NCBI RefSeq assembly: GCF_002878395.1
Contig: NC_061118.1
Coordinates: forward strand, 84,780,673 to 84,844,672
DNA: 64,000 nucleotides
Direction of reading: 5' to 3'
From: Capsicum annuum
Taxonomy: Eukaryota > Streptophyta > Magnoliopsida > Solanales > Solanaceae
Made by a program: the position numbers and the translations under genes. The first letter of the stretch is position 1. Every line of letters begins with the position of its first letter. The notes beneath the pieces were generated by a model. That model saw only the letters and a list, made by a program, of their open reading frames with translations, ran no database searches and was not told where the DNA came from. This document shows positions 35,601-47,800 of this stretch, in pieces.

Positions 35601-36367
35601 CATGAACAAGAGTAATCCAATCTTGAAATTTATAAGAAAATTCATTAACTTGAATTTAGAAAAGGGATTCTTGGGCTTCATGGAGGAAAGGAGTCCACGG
35701 ATGAACGCTATGCATACCTTAGTTTTTGATTTAGTGAAGATTGACGTGAAACTTTCTTGGAATTGGATCTTCAATTAAAACCCTAGCTTGTTCTTGAGAG
35801 ATTTTTGAGAGAAGAGAGTGTATTTTAGGTAAAAAGTGGCTGAATCACGTGTTAAAGGGCTTAATAGGGGTGAGAAGTTGACCCTCTTAACCCTGGACGC
35901 AGAACTGTTGTGTCGTATCATTGCAATTTGACAATTGGGAAACTGAGGAATGGCACAACCTGGAGCCATCACGTTGCCCCTTCTTTTATGACCTGGAACT
36001 TTGGCATGATGCAGAGAAAATTGCTCTAAGGCACTGGAAAAGGAAAATTCTGAATTTGGGCCCTGGCGTGATGCGCCATAATTGCGAACCCCTACTAGAA
36101 TTTGCCAAATGCCATTTCCTCTTGTGGCACAGTGCGTCACTGACTAATATGGCGCTGTTTTATCATGGGAACTTGAAATAGTTGTAACTTCTGATCCAGT
36201 TATCGGATTTGGGAAAATCTTATATCGATGGAAAGCTTATTGAATTTCCCACATGGTAAAGAGTGAAAATCTTGAAAATTCGTCATGGAATAACCATCAT
36301 TCAATTTAGAAGCTAATACTACACATTCTTAAGATGAAATTAACTAGAAAAAGTATGGGGTATTACA
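32608..36367 (-). repeat. D LTR3 (5' LTR of D2), interrupted by solo LTR S
   Basis: It starts TGTATCGCCCCAAATTTGG and ends GGGGTATTACA. It is collinear with LTR1 apart from the 1.25 kb insertion at 34082-35331. Without that it is about 2.5 kb. The telo-box is at 35777-35786 (AAAACCCTAG). The TATA-like site of LTR1 has lost an A (CTTAATAGG near 35860). Confidence 0.9.
34082..35331 (+). mobile_element. S, solo LTR inserted in D LTR3
   Basis: It begins TGATCTTGGGTG and ends GGGCGTATCA, with terminal TGAT/ATCA inverted ends. Aligning LTR3 to LTR1 gives the empty site AAAACATG/TGATAGGC. The flanks here are ACATC (34077-34081) and ACAAG (35332-35336), each one change from ACATG, so a 5-bp duplication is likely. 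CCCTGTGGGATTCGACCCC near 35240 is wording I associate with the 3' part of Athila/TAT-like gypsy LTRs. The plus orientation rests on that block only. No internal region is present. Confidence 0.75.
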
Positions 36368-38715
36368 TTATAATAGTGAAATATGGGTATCATTGTTCTT
36401 ATTTTGATGAGTAGATTGTGATTTTCAAAGTGTGGTACCTTGCAAAAACCCTATCGAAAAGGGAAATCTGTAATTTAGCAAATTTTTTGAACTTTCTTCA
36501 GTACCTAGGTTGGATAGGCTTCGATCTTCATAGATTGATGATATTATGATTGATAAGGGATGGTATTTAGATGTTGGAAGAATGAATAAAGATATTTTGT
36601 TTAATTGGATCATTAGTCTACCTTGAAACCATAGACTTGGAGTAGTTTGCATAATTAGTCATTATTTAAGTGAGTTGCCCTCATGGTGTATATATTTAGA
36701 ATGGAGATTCCTTAGTTACTTAAGGTAATTTAAATTTCCCAAGGCATTAATGTTGGAGAAAAATTGTCCTACATTTCTAAAGTTATGAAAAATTGCTTTA
36801 GTTGTTATCATTTTTTGGTAGAATTGCCTTAGTTCTCATGTGTGGGAAGGATTACTATTTTAGGACTAATCATGGCTTACATGACCTCTAGGAATGAATA
36901 TAGATACCTTAACCTAGTTTGGGGTATAAGTTACCTAAATGGATCTTGAGGACTATATAGTGGGCCCCTCCGGCCCACCTTAGGACAAGACTTTTGATAA
37001 TCGGATACACTCATTCACGTATGACATACTCTTATTAATAGTTAGTTTGACACTTAAGAAGGTAAAATATAGGTATTGACTACGATAGTTGGGTATTAAA
37101 GGATTAATGTTAATTTCGAGCATCATTAATGATATTTCTCACATACATATTGGAGGATATAATTTATATTTGTGATTATTGACATGAACTTCAAATATGA
37201 TTAAATGAATGGTTTATTTATGTGATTACTTCTAGAGATATCAGCATGATGGATGGTGAATGGCTTATAGATATGACATAGCATATATGTATGGTGTGGC
37301 TCATATATTGATATAATATGGTTTACGTATTTACTATGGCTTATATACAACTGGTTATGTGGCTCGTGATTATGATATAGCTCATAGAAAAAATATGGCT
37401 TATATACATAACTAATGACTTGTTGATATAATATGGGTCACATATATGATGTGGCTTATATATATGATTTACAACATATAGATATGATGGGTGGCCTATA
37501 ATTATTATTATTAATATAAATTCTGGATATTTTCAATGACATTGCTTGTGAATATTATTATTGATGTTGATTTTGGATATGGCTAGTAATATAGCTTATA
37601 GATGTAATCATGCCTAGACTTATCACTATAACTCATGGTCTGATGTTTAGATATGTGTAAAAGAATGGTTTGTAGTTTCAATTATTGGAAAAATCTATTA
37701 AGTTGTCTTAGTAAAATTTTTCACTAATATGATTCATTAATATGACTTATAAATATGAGTTCTGATTTAGGTCTACCAATTGTTGATGGTATTGATAATA
37801 TATGTTTTAGCTTAAGTCTGACAATTATCTATGATATTGATAATATGAGTTCTGATTCAAGTCCGATAATTATTGATAGTATTGATACTATGGTTTTAGG
37901 TTTGAGTTCGACATTAAGGGTTGCTTATGATGTGGTGTAGGACTGATGGATTCTTGGTTATGACATGGTAACCGATAAATTATATTTATGTGATGATTTA
38001 CTTTTCTTGATTTTACTATTTAGATTTTAGGGGGCCTATATGGGGTTATTTACTTTTTTGCGCTAATAGGATTATTGGGCCCAATTTAGTAGTTATAAAT
38101 GTACGATAGTTATGTTATTATTTTGGTTGAATTTATTTATATATATACTATGGTTTTGGAGATTATTTCCAGGTTTTCCCTTTTGCCTTGACTTAGCTTT
38201 TGTTATCTTATATCTTATCATATTTATATCATGTTTTAGCTTAGTTGGGTGATGATGCCTACTGAGTACCTATGGTTTTGGTACTCAAACTACACTTTTA
38301 TATTTTTTTTGGTGCAGATTTGAGCACTAGTTGTCACCGCTGATTCGACGATCATACAGAGTTAATTTTGGAGATTAGGTGATCTCTTGGAGTTGTATTT
38401 ACTCTCTTTCTTTCTATATACCTATGTCCATTCTTTCATATTTAATATGGATTATATTTGTCAATTCAGTACTTATAGTTCTTGTAGTAGCTATTGTATA
38501 GACATTTCTGAGTCTTGGGATCTTTGTTGGTTTTAATCTTACTATTAGACCTTATGACCATATTTTTTTTATTTGAATATTTAATTGCTACTCCTTGGCT
38601 TTTAGGCTATTTTACACTAAGAAATCCTATTGCATCTATATCCAAGCTATGGTTCGTCTTACTTACTGGTGGGATAGAGTAGGTTTCATCATGACTCATA
38701 AATCTAGTCATGACA
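36368..38715 (+). repeat. A1 5' LTR, second part
   Basis: It continues A1 after the D complex. GAAATATGGGTATCATTGTTC (36377-) matches GTAATATGGGTATTGACATTC in A2 (about 40591). The 3' blocks GTGATGATGCCTACTGAGTAC, TTTTGGTGCAGATT and ACTTACTGGTGGGATAGAGTAGG lead to the LTR end GTCATGACA at 38715. Between are two degenerate minisatellites (37230-37500 and 37755-37920). Confidence 0.8.
37230..37920. repeat. degenerate minisatellites inside A1 LTR
   Basis: 37230-37500 repeats words like ATGGCTTATATATATGAT about ten times with many changes. 37755-37920 holds about three and a half copies of a unit of about 45 bases of the form ATGAGTTCTGATTTAAGTCC plus ATTGATAGTATTGATAAT. Because 45 is a multiple of three, one frame stays open and shows repeated peptides, which are not a gene. 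Confidence 0.65.
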
Positions 38716-38716
38716 A

Positions 38717-38740
38717 TGTTTTATTAAAGCCTAGGTTTCA
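38717..38740 (+). promoter_or_regulatory. A1 primer-binding site, degraded
   Basis: TTTTATTAAAGCCTAGGTTTC stands where TGGTATCAGAGCCTAGGTTTC is expected, directly after the LTR end. The downstream leader (GTTGGTACAAGAACAAGTATG) is the usual one for this family. Confidence 0.6.
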
Positions 38741-38929
38741 TCAGTATTGTTGGTACAAGAACAAGTATGTAGTAGAATCCCATACATCGGAACGATAATA
38801 TATGTTTCTTATCTTTGGGAGGTTTTATGACATTATTAGATGTTCTTCACTTTGTTTATTCATTACATGATAAGAGTCAATGTTAATTTATATCATTCCT
38901 TTGGTTTCACTCTTTTATATATGGGTAGG

Positions 38930-39609
38930 ATGCGTGCTACTGCCTATAAGACAAGGGTCTTGAGACCAAGCCTAGAGATCTTATCTCTATTCATGGATGA
39001 CCTAGAGGTCATGGACAACCTCCAAATGTATCCCCAACTAAGGGATAGGTTAGGAGGCCTTCACCAGACCCTATTTGTGCTCCTTAGCTTGAGATTCTTC
39101 CATTCTAGCCAGTAGTAGACCAGGGAGCAGCCCAGGCTCCGTGGGATTTATTTCTTCTTTAGTGATCAAAGATGCTTTAGTTTAGATTTTGGGGTTAGTT
39201 GGTGGTGTACCGTCTGATGTTGTGCAGTCTAGAGATCATAATTATACTGAGGCAGGGGCACAACCTATAGCTGTGCCTCCTAGAGTTGAGGTCCATCCTA
39301 CACTTGTGGTTGCTCAATCGATAGTCATTCAACTAGTGGTTTCCTAGCCTACTATGTCCGCTGAGGAGCTGAAGATATTAGGTAGATTCTTGAGATTATG
39401 TCCGCCTAGGTTTTCTATTACACCGGGCGAGGATGCATATGAGGTTTATATTGCTTTTGAGGATATACTATGTAATTTAGGCTATGTGGAGACTCATATT
39501 ATGGGTTACACTAATTTTCAGTTGGAGTTGGAACCTAGACATTGGTGAGAGAGCATCTTGATTACAGGCCAATTGGATCTTCTTCTTTGACATGGACTTA
39601 GTTATTCGA
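38930..39609 (+). pseudogene. A1 gag, N-terminal part
   Basis: The likely start is the ATG at 38930 (MRATAYKTRVLRPS), 215 bases after the LTR. The frame breaks near 39115. 39354-39548 then reads MSAEELKILGRFLRLCPPRF, TPGEDAYEVYIAFEDILCNL, GYVETHIMGYTNFQLELEPR and W. This is the beginning of the gypsy retrotransposon gag domain, whose relatives read GEDAYEFL..C.DRL.NLG..E.HGVDYT.FQLEG.AREWW. Gag then continues to TWTxLF at about 39590, where solo LTR A2 is inserted (39610). The remaining capsid part resumes at 62279. Confidence 0.8.
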
Positions 39610-41794
39610 TGTAGTGACCTTTCAGTTCATTTCTCAAGATTCTGCTTATTTTCATTATTAGAGATTTTTTGTAGTTGGCCTAAGTCAGTTATGACTTGTT
39701 AGACTGATAGTTTGATTATTGGGCAGTTTATTTGTTTTTAGAACCATTTCCTCATTTAGAAGTCTTTGTTGGTTCAAAATGGACACCAAGGAAAACCATT
39801 AGTAAAATGATGTCAGAGCATATTTTAACTATGCTAGTAGCTCCAAAATATCTATTTTAGGTTGGGTAGACCTTTGGTTTATGCCTTGTTACACTCGAAC
39901 TCATTTTAACCTATTGGTTTGAAAGTTAATAAATAGAAAATTCAGGTGTGGGTCCATATTTAGTCAAAACAACCTGAGATGGAAAATTTGACTTCACTAA
40001 CACATCTGAAATGTCAAAATCAGTGGGGTTGCATATTTTATTTGCTCATATTAGACTCTAAATGCATCCCGAGGCATTGATCAAAACTTGGAATATATGC
40101 CAAGTTTCAACTGTCATCTAGTGCGAAAAGATCAAATGAATATGGATGCTATATAGAGATTTTGATGCTACAATTGCGGCCCACGTATTTGCAATCATAC
40201 GAATAGAGAACCTAGGAAGGGGTATGCTCTTTTAGCTGAGAATTGGATATTTCTCCATTGTCTTATGTCCCATAATCCCTAAAAGGGAATGTAGTCTACA
40301 AATTGAGTCTTGGATATTGATTGGGATCTTGGATAACTTGTATATTCATGATTAATATCAAATCAAAGGTATGAATCCTTCATTATTATTGTTGAATTCT
40401 CGATTATTTGATCCAAATCTCTAAATGGCTTGAATCTTAATTTGAACCCAAATATGATTGATTTATGGCAATTTCTTGAGGGATATCACACCCTAATGGT
40501 ATTTGAACAATGGGTTGGTCTTGAAAACTCATTTTCCTGATATGGGACCCATTTGGGGGTTTTCTGTACCGTTTTTAATCCAAAGAACAATGGTGTAATA
40601 TGGGTATTGACATTCTCGTAATAATGCATAGATTGTGTTTCTAATAGCTTGGTTCATTGAATAAGCTTTGAGGAAAAGAAAAGTAAAGATTGTTTGTTCA
40701 TGAGCTATATTTAGGTTCGAGGTAGGTTAGCCTTACTCATTGTAAGATTGAGCTTTATTATAGTATGACTTTGATATCTTGATAAGATTGGGTGGGGTTT
40801 TAGCTGTTGAAATGGTAGATAGAAAAGTTGGGATTGGTGGGACCATTTAGTCTGTTGAACTCATATAGTGTGGTACTTAACTTGTAGTCTGGAACCTTGA
40901 TTAGTTGGACTTGTTATATCATGAATAACATGAGAATGCTCTAGTTATGATAGTTAGATGGGAGTAACCTTGTCACTCATATCAAATTGTAAGTTGTCCT
41001 TAGTTGTGCATATTTGTGTAGATTTCCCCCTTAGCTTGGGTGGATTAAGAGTAATACTTGAGGAAGGATTTCACTATAGGACTAGTGTGGAATGATAAAC
41101 CTTTAAGACATCATTTAGAGGGCTTAGATAAGTTTCGGGTAGAAGTTAGACTTGAAGAGGAATTTGGGTTATAAGAAGCAAACTTGACCTGCCTTAGGCT
41201 CGAAATATGTAGTTTCATAAGTGACCTAGATACTTGTTAAGCACTAAGAATATGCTTTGGGTAATATAAGGGTTAACCCTGATAAATAGTTTATTTATGA
41301 TGTTGGCGTAGGAAATGGTATACATGATTGGTTGATAGATTATTGATAATGATTGGAGAGCAATGAATTGTCTTATAGATTTAACCCATGAGTATCCTAT
41401 CACTTAAATCATTGACTAAATTACCATGTGGGTCTTGGATTATGCTATTACTCATATTATGTTCAAGTCTAGTGACTAAACTAATATTTGTGCTAAAGAT
41501 ACCCTTGTGCTAATAATGTAAATCATGCCAATAAAGAGGGGCTCTAGAAGATAAACTATGGCTTGTATTTAAAAATATTAATGACTGTGTTGAGACCGGT
41601 AAATTATTGAGTGTTCATACCATATGAATATACTTATTCAATTTTCTAGTAATATTTTGTGTTGATAATGAATGATGAGGTACGAAGGTAGACTTTCCTT
41701 ATGTCTCTTTCACTCTATCCCTCTTGGGTTTACATTTATTATGGATTTGATTTAACATACCTATATTGATGTTATGATGAATATTGATTCTATG

Positions 41795-42027
41795 GTGAAT
41801 ATCAAAGATATGATGACGCCTATTTAGTCTAGCGGATATATTGAGGATATGATGATTCCTAGTAAGTTCGAAGGATATATTGATTATATGATGATGCGCA
41901 GTAATTTCGGAGGATATATTGATGATTTGATGATGCTTGGTAAGTTTGGAGAAAATATTGTTGATATGGTAATGCCTGTTGAGTTTGGTGGATATATTGA
42001 TGATGTGATGATGTTTGGTAAGTTGTA
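41795..42027. repeat. 39-bp minisatellite in A2 LTR, about six units
   Basis: The unit is close to GGATATATTGATGATATGAT followed by GATGCCTAGTAAGTTTGGA, 39 bases. Five well-aligned copies run from 41833 and one weaker copy precedes them. As 39 is 13 codons, the minus strand stays open (42100-41699) with a repeated HHIINIS-like peptide. This is a by-product of the repeat. Confidence 0.85.
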
Positions 42028-43043
42028 GGATATAGATGATATGTATGGTAACCATGTAAATATATGTTGTATGTGTGATGATTTTTTTATATGATTGCAT
42101 TCATATGTGCTTGAGGGTTTGATGTTATGCTTAGAATTTTTGGTTATAGTTCTTTAGTGCTAATTACTTGTTAAGCGGTGTAGTTCTGGATAGTGCTAAA
42201 TAGTGAGTAGAAGTGGTATATGCCATATAATTTACTAGGACAAGTTGGTAATTGGGATATGTTGTGTGGTTTTTGAGGATCCTCCTATTGAATGTAGATA
42301 CCTTTGGATAAATGGATTAATTAAAGAATATTGCCTATAACAATGGGTTATTTAGTAACTAGTTGACTGCTACTTGAGGTGTAGAATTCTAGTTATTGAA
42401 CCTTATTTATTTAAAATATGGTAACTAACAATTATGGTTGTTATGTGGTTAATGATGATAATAGGTTAGCGTTGGTGACGATTAATGATATTGAATACTA
42501 AGTTATGATGTCGATTAACAATTAATTGGGGATTAGTATATTAATGATGCTAGATACTAAAAGCATTAATGGTTATATATATAAGTATTTTATGACGATT
42601 AGTAGTCTTCTACTTGATAATGACTAGTCTGATTATGATGATTCGAATTGTGGTTGGGCTAAATGGTTCCTATTGTCTAGTAGTGAACATTGACTATATG
42701 TGGGATGTTAGTTGTTTAGCAGATAATGGTTAGTTTCTATCCCGTGAATAAGGATTTTGTAAATTATTAGTTAGTCTAATAATTAGAGGTCATTGTGTTC
42801 TAGTAAACGGGTGATTCATTCATAATGATTGGTTAGCTAGTAATTAGTAAGTAAATTATATTGATAAGATGGATATATATATAGTGACATGATTATGGGT
42901 ATTAGTACCTTGGTATAAGTTATTTAATTACGGTAATGGTTGATGGCCATAATTGTTGGCAATTGGCCATTCATGTGAAATGTGGATAACCATGGAAGTT
43001 CAAAAGTGGGTTGTGTATCTATTTACATTGATGAATTAGTACT

Positions 43044-43170
43044 TTGATGCACTCCCCTGTGGTATGGGATGCTGTGGTGGGTTCTTTACTTTATGTTTCT
43101 TTTGGGTGTACTGCCCGGTGGTATGGGACACTGTGGTGGGTCCTTTTACATTATATTCCAATGGATGTAT
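43044..43170. repeat. tandem duplication in A2 LTR
   Basis: TGCACTCCCCTGTGGTATGG / TGTACTGCCCGGTGGTATGG, each followed by GA(T/C)(G/A)CTGTGGTGGGT and a TTTAC(T/A)TTAT block: two copies spaced 63 bases. The A0 copy near 2225 has a single unit. Confidence 0.8.
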
Positions 43171-43388
43171 GCGCATTGACTTGGTTCGTATGCGGTTGTG
43201 ATTGTATTAATGTCGCTAGTATTGATATGAGTTGGCATATTATTGTTTTAGTTGATAATTTATCTTATATAGTGATGATGAAGATGGTTCAGGTGTGATT
43301 TTGTACCTTGACTTAGAGATATTGTCTTGCTTTATATCATCTTTATATCATAATCTAGCTTAGTCGAATGATGATCCCTATTGAGTAC

Positions 43389-44877
43389 TGATAACACTCA
43401 ACTTACACATTAATTTTGGTGCATGGTGGTCGTTGTAAATATATTTACCAATCTATGAGTCGGAGTAAAATCCACGGGGAAAAATGTGAGTGGAAATTGA
43501 GTAGGATCGAAATAAGATCTACTAAATAGATTCAAACCTATGGTACAAAATGGTTTGCGGGTTAGGAAATAGCTTTTAACATATAAACAATTCTTGGGCT
43601 TCTAAGGGACTAATTTGAGATTAAGAATAATTAGAGCGTAAACAATTACACACGGATCTTGGGGTTATGTTTTCCTTGGGGCAACCTATGCACAAGAGCA
43701 TGATGATTTAGCGCACATTCTAATAGACGATGATATGGTAGGCTAGGTTTAAAGTCTTTGAGGCTAGTTTTTCAAGTAAACCTCAAAGATGTCACCCATT
43801 TACCCTTTCGAGTACCTAGTGAGTGTGTCAATTAAAACAACCCAAAACCTCAATTAGGCACGCCTATTTCTAGAATAGTACCCAAGGTATATTAAACCTC
43901 ATAATTGCCCTTATTTCTAAGATAGCCAAAATTAGCATACTATGCCATTAATTGTCTACTATTGCCCTGGTTCCTACATCCTTCTTTCAAGGATGATGTA
44001 GGTTACTAAGATTCACCCAAACCCCTCATTCAAGAATAGTTTGAGATTTTAACCCATCAAACCCACCACAAATCCCAACCAAATTAATCAAGGAATAGTA
44101 GAACCCATCATCAAAACACTAGAATCTACACAAATATATCACTACTCATACACACTTGCACCCAATGCAAACATAACCCCAGGAGGTAGATCTAGCCAAT
44201 CATACACATATAAGAACAAATAAACCAAAACATCCATCAAAGTTCTTCATTTAAAATAATTATAATAAAAACAACACTTTAAGCTCCAATTAATCTTTCA
44301 ATGGAAGATGCCAAATCCACTCTTTGGAGTTCCTCTAATTAAGTCTTAGCTCAAATTAGTACAAATTTAGGCACTAAGCTCCAAGAAAATTACAAAACCC
44401 TAAACTATAGATAGAATAATATGTAAGATAAAAATTGGTGAATAATGAGCTAAAACCCCCTATTTAAGCCTCAATTGCACATTTGTCAAATATTATAAAA
44501 ATACCCTTGAAACTTTTCCACTCTGCCGCGACCGCCATCTCTTGACTGCGATCGAGCTACTATGATCGTGATAATCATATGGTGATCGCCCTTTAGTTGA
44601 CTTGTTGACTGATCGCGATCACGACCCTCAATCCCCAATTGCGGTAACTGTGGGTCAACTCCTGGGCCTGCAATTTTAGCTTTTGTTCTTTTTGCTCACA
44701 TTTCTTCTCTTTCACCTTCTCCTTTCCTCAATTTTATCAAGTTTCCTTGCTCATATTCTTATTTCAACTTTTACCTACATAAATGAGCATTAAGTAGAAA
44801 ATAACAATAAATCATTGAAAAAGCATGATAATTTAGGCTTAAAAATGCTAGTAAGTTGTCAAATTGACAACTTATCA
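43389..44877 (-). repeat. C 3' LTR
   Basis: 1.49 kb, forward TGATAACACTCAAC to GACAACTTATCA. It carries a GC-rich word cluster (44520-44660, with ACTGCGATCGAG, CTGATCGCGATCACGACC), CCCCTATTTAAGCC at 44456-44469 and the telo-box AAACCCTAAA at 44395-44404. Confidence 0.9.
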
Positions 44878-47800
44878 ACACCCCCAAACTTAAACTATTT
44901 CATGTCATCAAGCAACCAAGAACAATTCAACAACATGGGGTATTTCTAACTCAATCTCACCCAAATAAAAGCTATACTAAGGAAATAAGCTAACAAAGCT
45001 CTACAAAGACTTTCCAAGAATGTCATGGCAATAAGTAAATCAAAATTTTCTAATAATCACATATTATGAAGTAAAGATGAAAGTTTGTATCAAATGAATT
45101 TTCCAGAACAAAGCATCTTAAGAGGAAACACAAAATCTTTAAAAAAAAATTTAATCTTCACAATGCAACTTACTTCACCCATTTACCCAAATTAAGAGTA
45201 AGACTTTACCCTCTACTCAAAATTATCAATCCCACTCACAAGCCAGAGTTAGATGCACATACATATAAGACATTAAAATTTCTAAAGAAGCTAAAATAAT
45301 GAAAGAATTCAGACTCACTCTCGCAAGAAAATTCAAGTACAATGAGTAGAACCATAGGCTTGCTCTTTGTGTTTTTTCGCCACTAATGTAGCCTTACCTA
45401 GTTTGGAGTCGCCAATGTCTTGCAGGTCAAGATGAAGGCTTAACGTGTGGGAGGTAATAACTATCGTTCAAGTCACTAAAATATCTCCTTCAATGAAATT
45501 TCTCAACCTCTTCTACCACAACATTTTAAAAGTATCCACCTTATTTTAGGTTAACTTATTCCGCCCCTTTTTTCAACCTTTTTGATTGGCATTTACAAAA
45601 TAATTGAAAGCCACCATATTCTTTCTTCATTTATTTGGCTTTTTAAAGAGACTTTCTAACATTAAGAGCTTCTTAGCCCCTTTATTTGCCTCATTTCTCA
45701 TCATATTTTATGGGCTAGGCTAAACAAATTTACCATCAAGTATGCCACTTGTACTTTAAGCACATGATTTAACCACCTTATATACACCATTCTTGGCTCG
45801 TCTTAGCACATCCTATTAATCCCCCAAACTTAGGCTTTCACCTACATTTCATTACTTTGAAATATATAATGCATCAAAGGAGGTTAAGTGCCCAAAAGAA
45901 GATTTTAAAAGCGCTAAGGTGTTTTAGCAAGGTTATTATTTCAAAAGGAAAGAAAAATGGGCAAAAAGGCTCAATGGGGTTAACTAGGGAAAAATTTTAA
46001 GGTTGAATTTTTTCAATGTGAATAGTCAAAAATGGCCTTGGGGCTTTCTCCAAAACAAGCTTGTCTAGGATTTTTCTTTGAACACACTCGGGGCAAGTTC
46101 TAGACTACACATATGTACAAGAATTATTCACAAATATCACCACACATGGCATCGTACTCATAGAGTAAAAAGTTAATCTCCCAACCAATTTGAGCAATTT
46201 GTGCGTAATAAGTAACTCCGAGTCAAAGACTCATCCTCATAAAGAGAGCCAAAAATGGAATTTGATGATCTCACTCAAAAGAAAGCTAAAAAACATCCTT
46301 GATTTTTTCACAAAGAAAACTATATTTTTGGCTTTTCTCATTATCATTTTATTTCTTGCCAATGACATTTAGAAAACATTTTTGAACATTTGATTCTTCC
46401 TAAACAATTAAAGAAAACCTAGGTGAATGCAAGACAACATTATCATTACACTTCTTGGGATTTTTTTCTCACAATTTCACATATCGTTCATTTATCTCAT
46501 AAAAAACTCATGGCACAAATAGGAACATAAATGACCCCATACACCTTAAGAATGATGTCACTCAATCTATCATAGGGTAAGGCAAGCATTCATGTCTCTC
46601 AGGTTACTTAGACTTCACCCGGACACTAATAGTTCACACCACGGACTCAACATTCATGAACAACTTCAACCAAACACCACAGGTTATCCCATTTTTAATA
46701 CCAATTGGACTTAAAGTTATACTCCAAAAAAGATCACACAATTCCCCAAGAATGTTCACATAACCGTTACAAGCATATAAGACATTTCTCTCTTATTAAC
46801 ATTTTAACAAACATGTGGTATTCATAAGAAGTAATAGCATAAATAGATAAAATAACAAAACATGAGAACAGGCCCAATGCACCACTTAATCACCAACTAC
46901 ACCACTTTTAATCATACTAATCAAATTAAATCACCCACCACTAAATCAAGCAAATAAACCTCAATTGGGTGTTTCATCAAACATATGGTGTGCACTACTG
47001 TGTGAAAACAAGAATTTTGCAATTTAGCATTTGAGACAAGGCATATATTCAAAAATCATCATCCTAAAGACCACATTCTACAATATTAAGCTCAAATAAA
47101 TGAAATCAAAACTAAAAGAAACCATGGAATATGGTCATTATTTGTATTTTAAAGATCTTACCTTGTAAGCTTAATAAAGAGAGGAAAGTGATGAAAAGAA
47201 AGTCCAATATACTTATCCGGAGTTTTATTCTTGAGGTATCGATTCCAACTTGTGCCATAAACTATAAACATCCAAAAATATGCTAAAAAATCAATTAAAA
47301 AAATTAGGAAACGTAAAGAAAAATTCCTTGGGTTGCCTCCCAAAGAGCGCCTTAGTGTAAGACGTGGCACGATATCTTTTGTCTATCAAATTTATGTCTT
47401 TATTTGGAAGAATTGAAACGGCGGCCCAACTTGCGATCAGTATATCTTTGAGGTACTTTGGGTAAAGGTGGGGACACAATGAAATATTTTATATCTCACC
47501 ACTTTGAAGATTTAAACCTTTAACCCAACTTCACATTAAACTTTCTACTAGGCTCGTTGGGTATTGGTGAGATTATAAAAACTTCACTTGTTGTACACTA
47601 AATTTTCCATTTATTGGCCTTCAAGTAAGTGGTTTCATTTCCCCCTATTAGAATGAAAAACTCCAAAAAGGTAGGGATTTTCCTCTTCATCTCCAAAATT
47701 CATTATTTTCTTAGGTGGTTTAACTTTCATCACATCCACCAAGAATAATGTTGAAAAGTGGTTTGAGTGAGGTCCTCTCCATAACTTTGGAGTTGCATCC

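Larger units (their letters stand above)
8820..36367 (-). mobile_element. D complex: tandem LTR-internal-LTR-internal-LTR gypsy element
   Basis: Three LTRs of one family (8820-11347, 16574-18887, 32608-36367) flank two internal regions, each with a complete gag-to-chromodomain order on the minus strand. Both internal regions have a primer-binding site at the high-coordinate end and a purine tract at the low-coordinate end, so the middle LTR serves as the 5' LTR of D1 and the 3' LTR of D2. The outer flanks TCACA (8815-8819) and TTATA (36368-36372) fit a single 5-bp target duplication altered by two C-to-T changes. This supports one insertion unit formed by recombination rather than two independent insertions. 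Both bodies are Tekay/Del-like chromoviruses. Confidence 0.85.

Noticed and set aside
35921..36181. Open stretches on both strands near 35775-36181, similar to one at 18436-18705
   Set aside because: They are the CG-rich part of the D LTRs read in frame, with no protein motif.
37755..37940. A repeated-peptide open stretch on the plus strand
   Set aside because: By-product of a degenerate repeat of about 45 bases in the A1 LTR.
41699..42100. A 133-codon minus-strand stretch with repeated HHIINIS-like peptides
   Set aside because: It is the reading of a 39-bp minisatellite whose unit is a multiple of three, inside a non-coding LTR.
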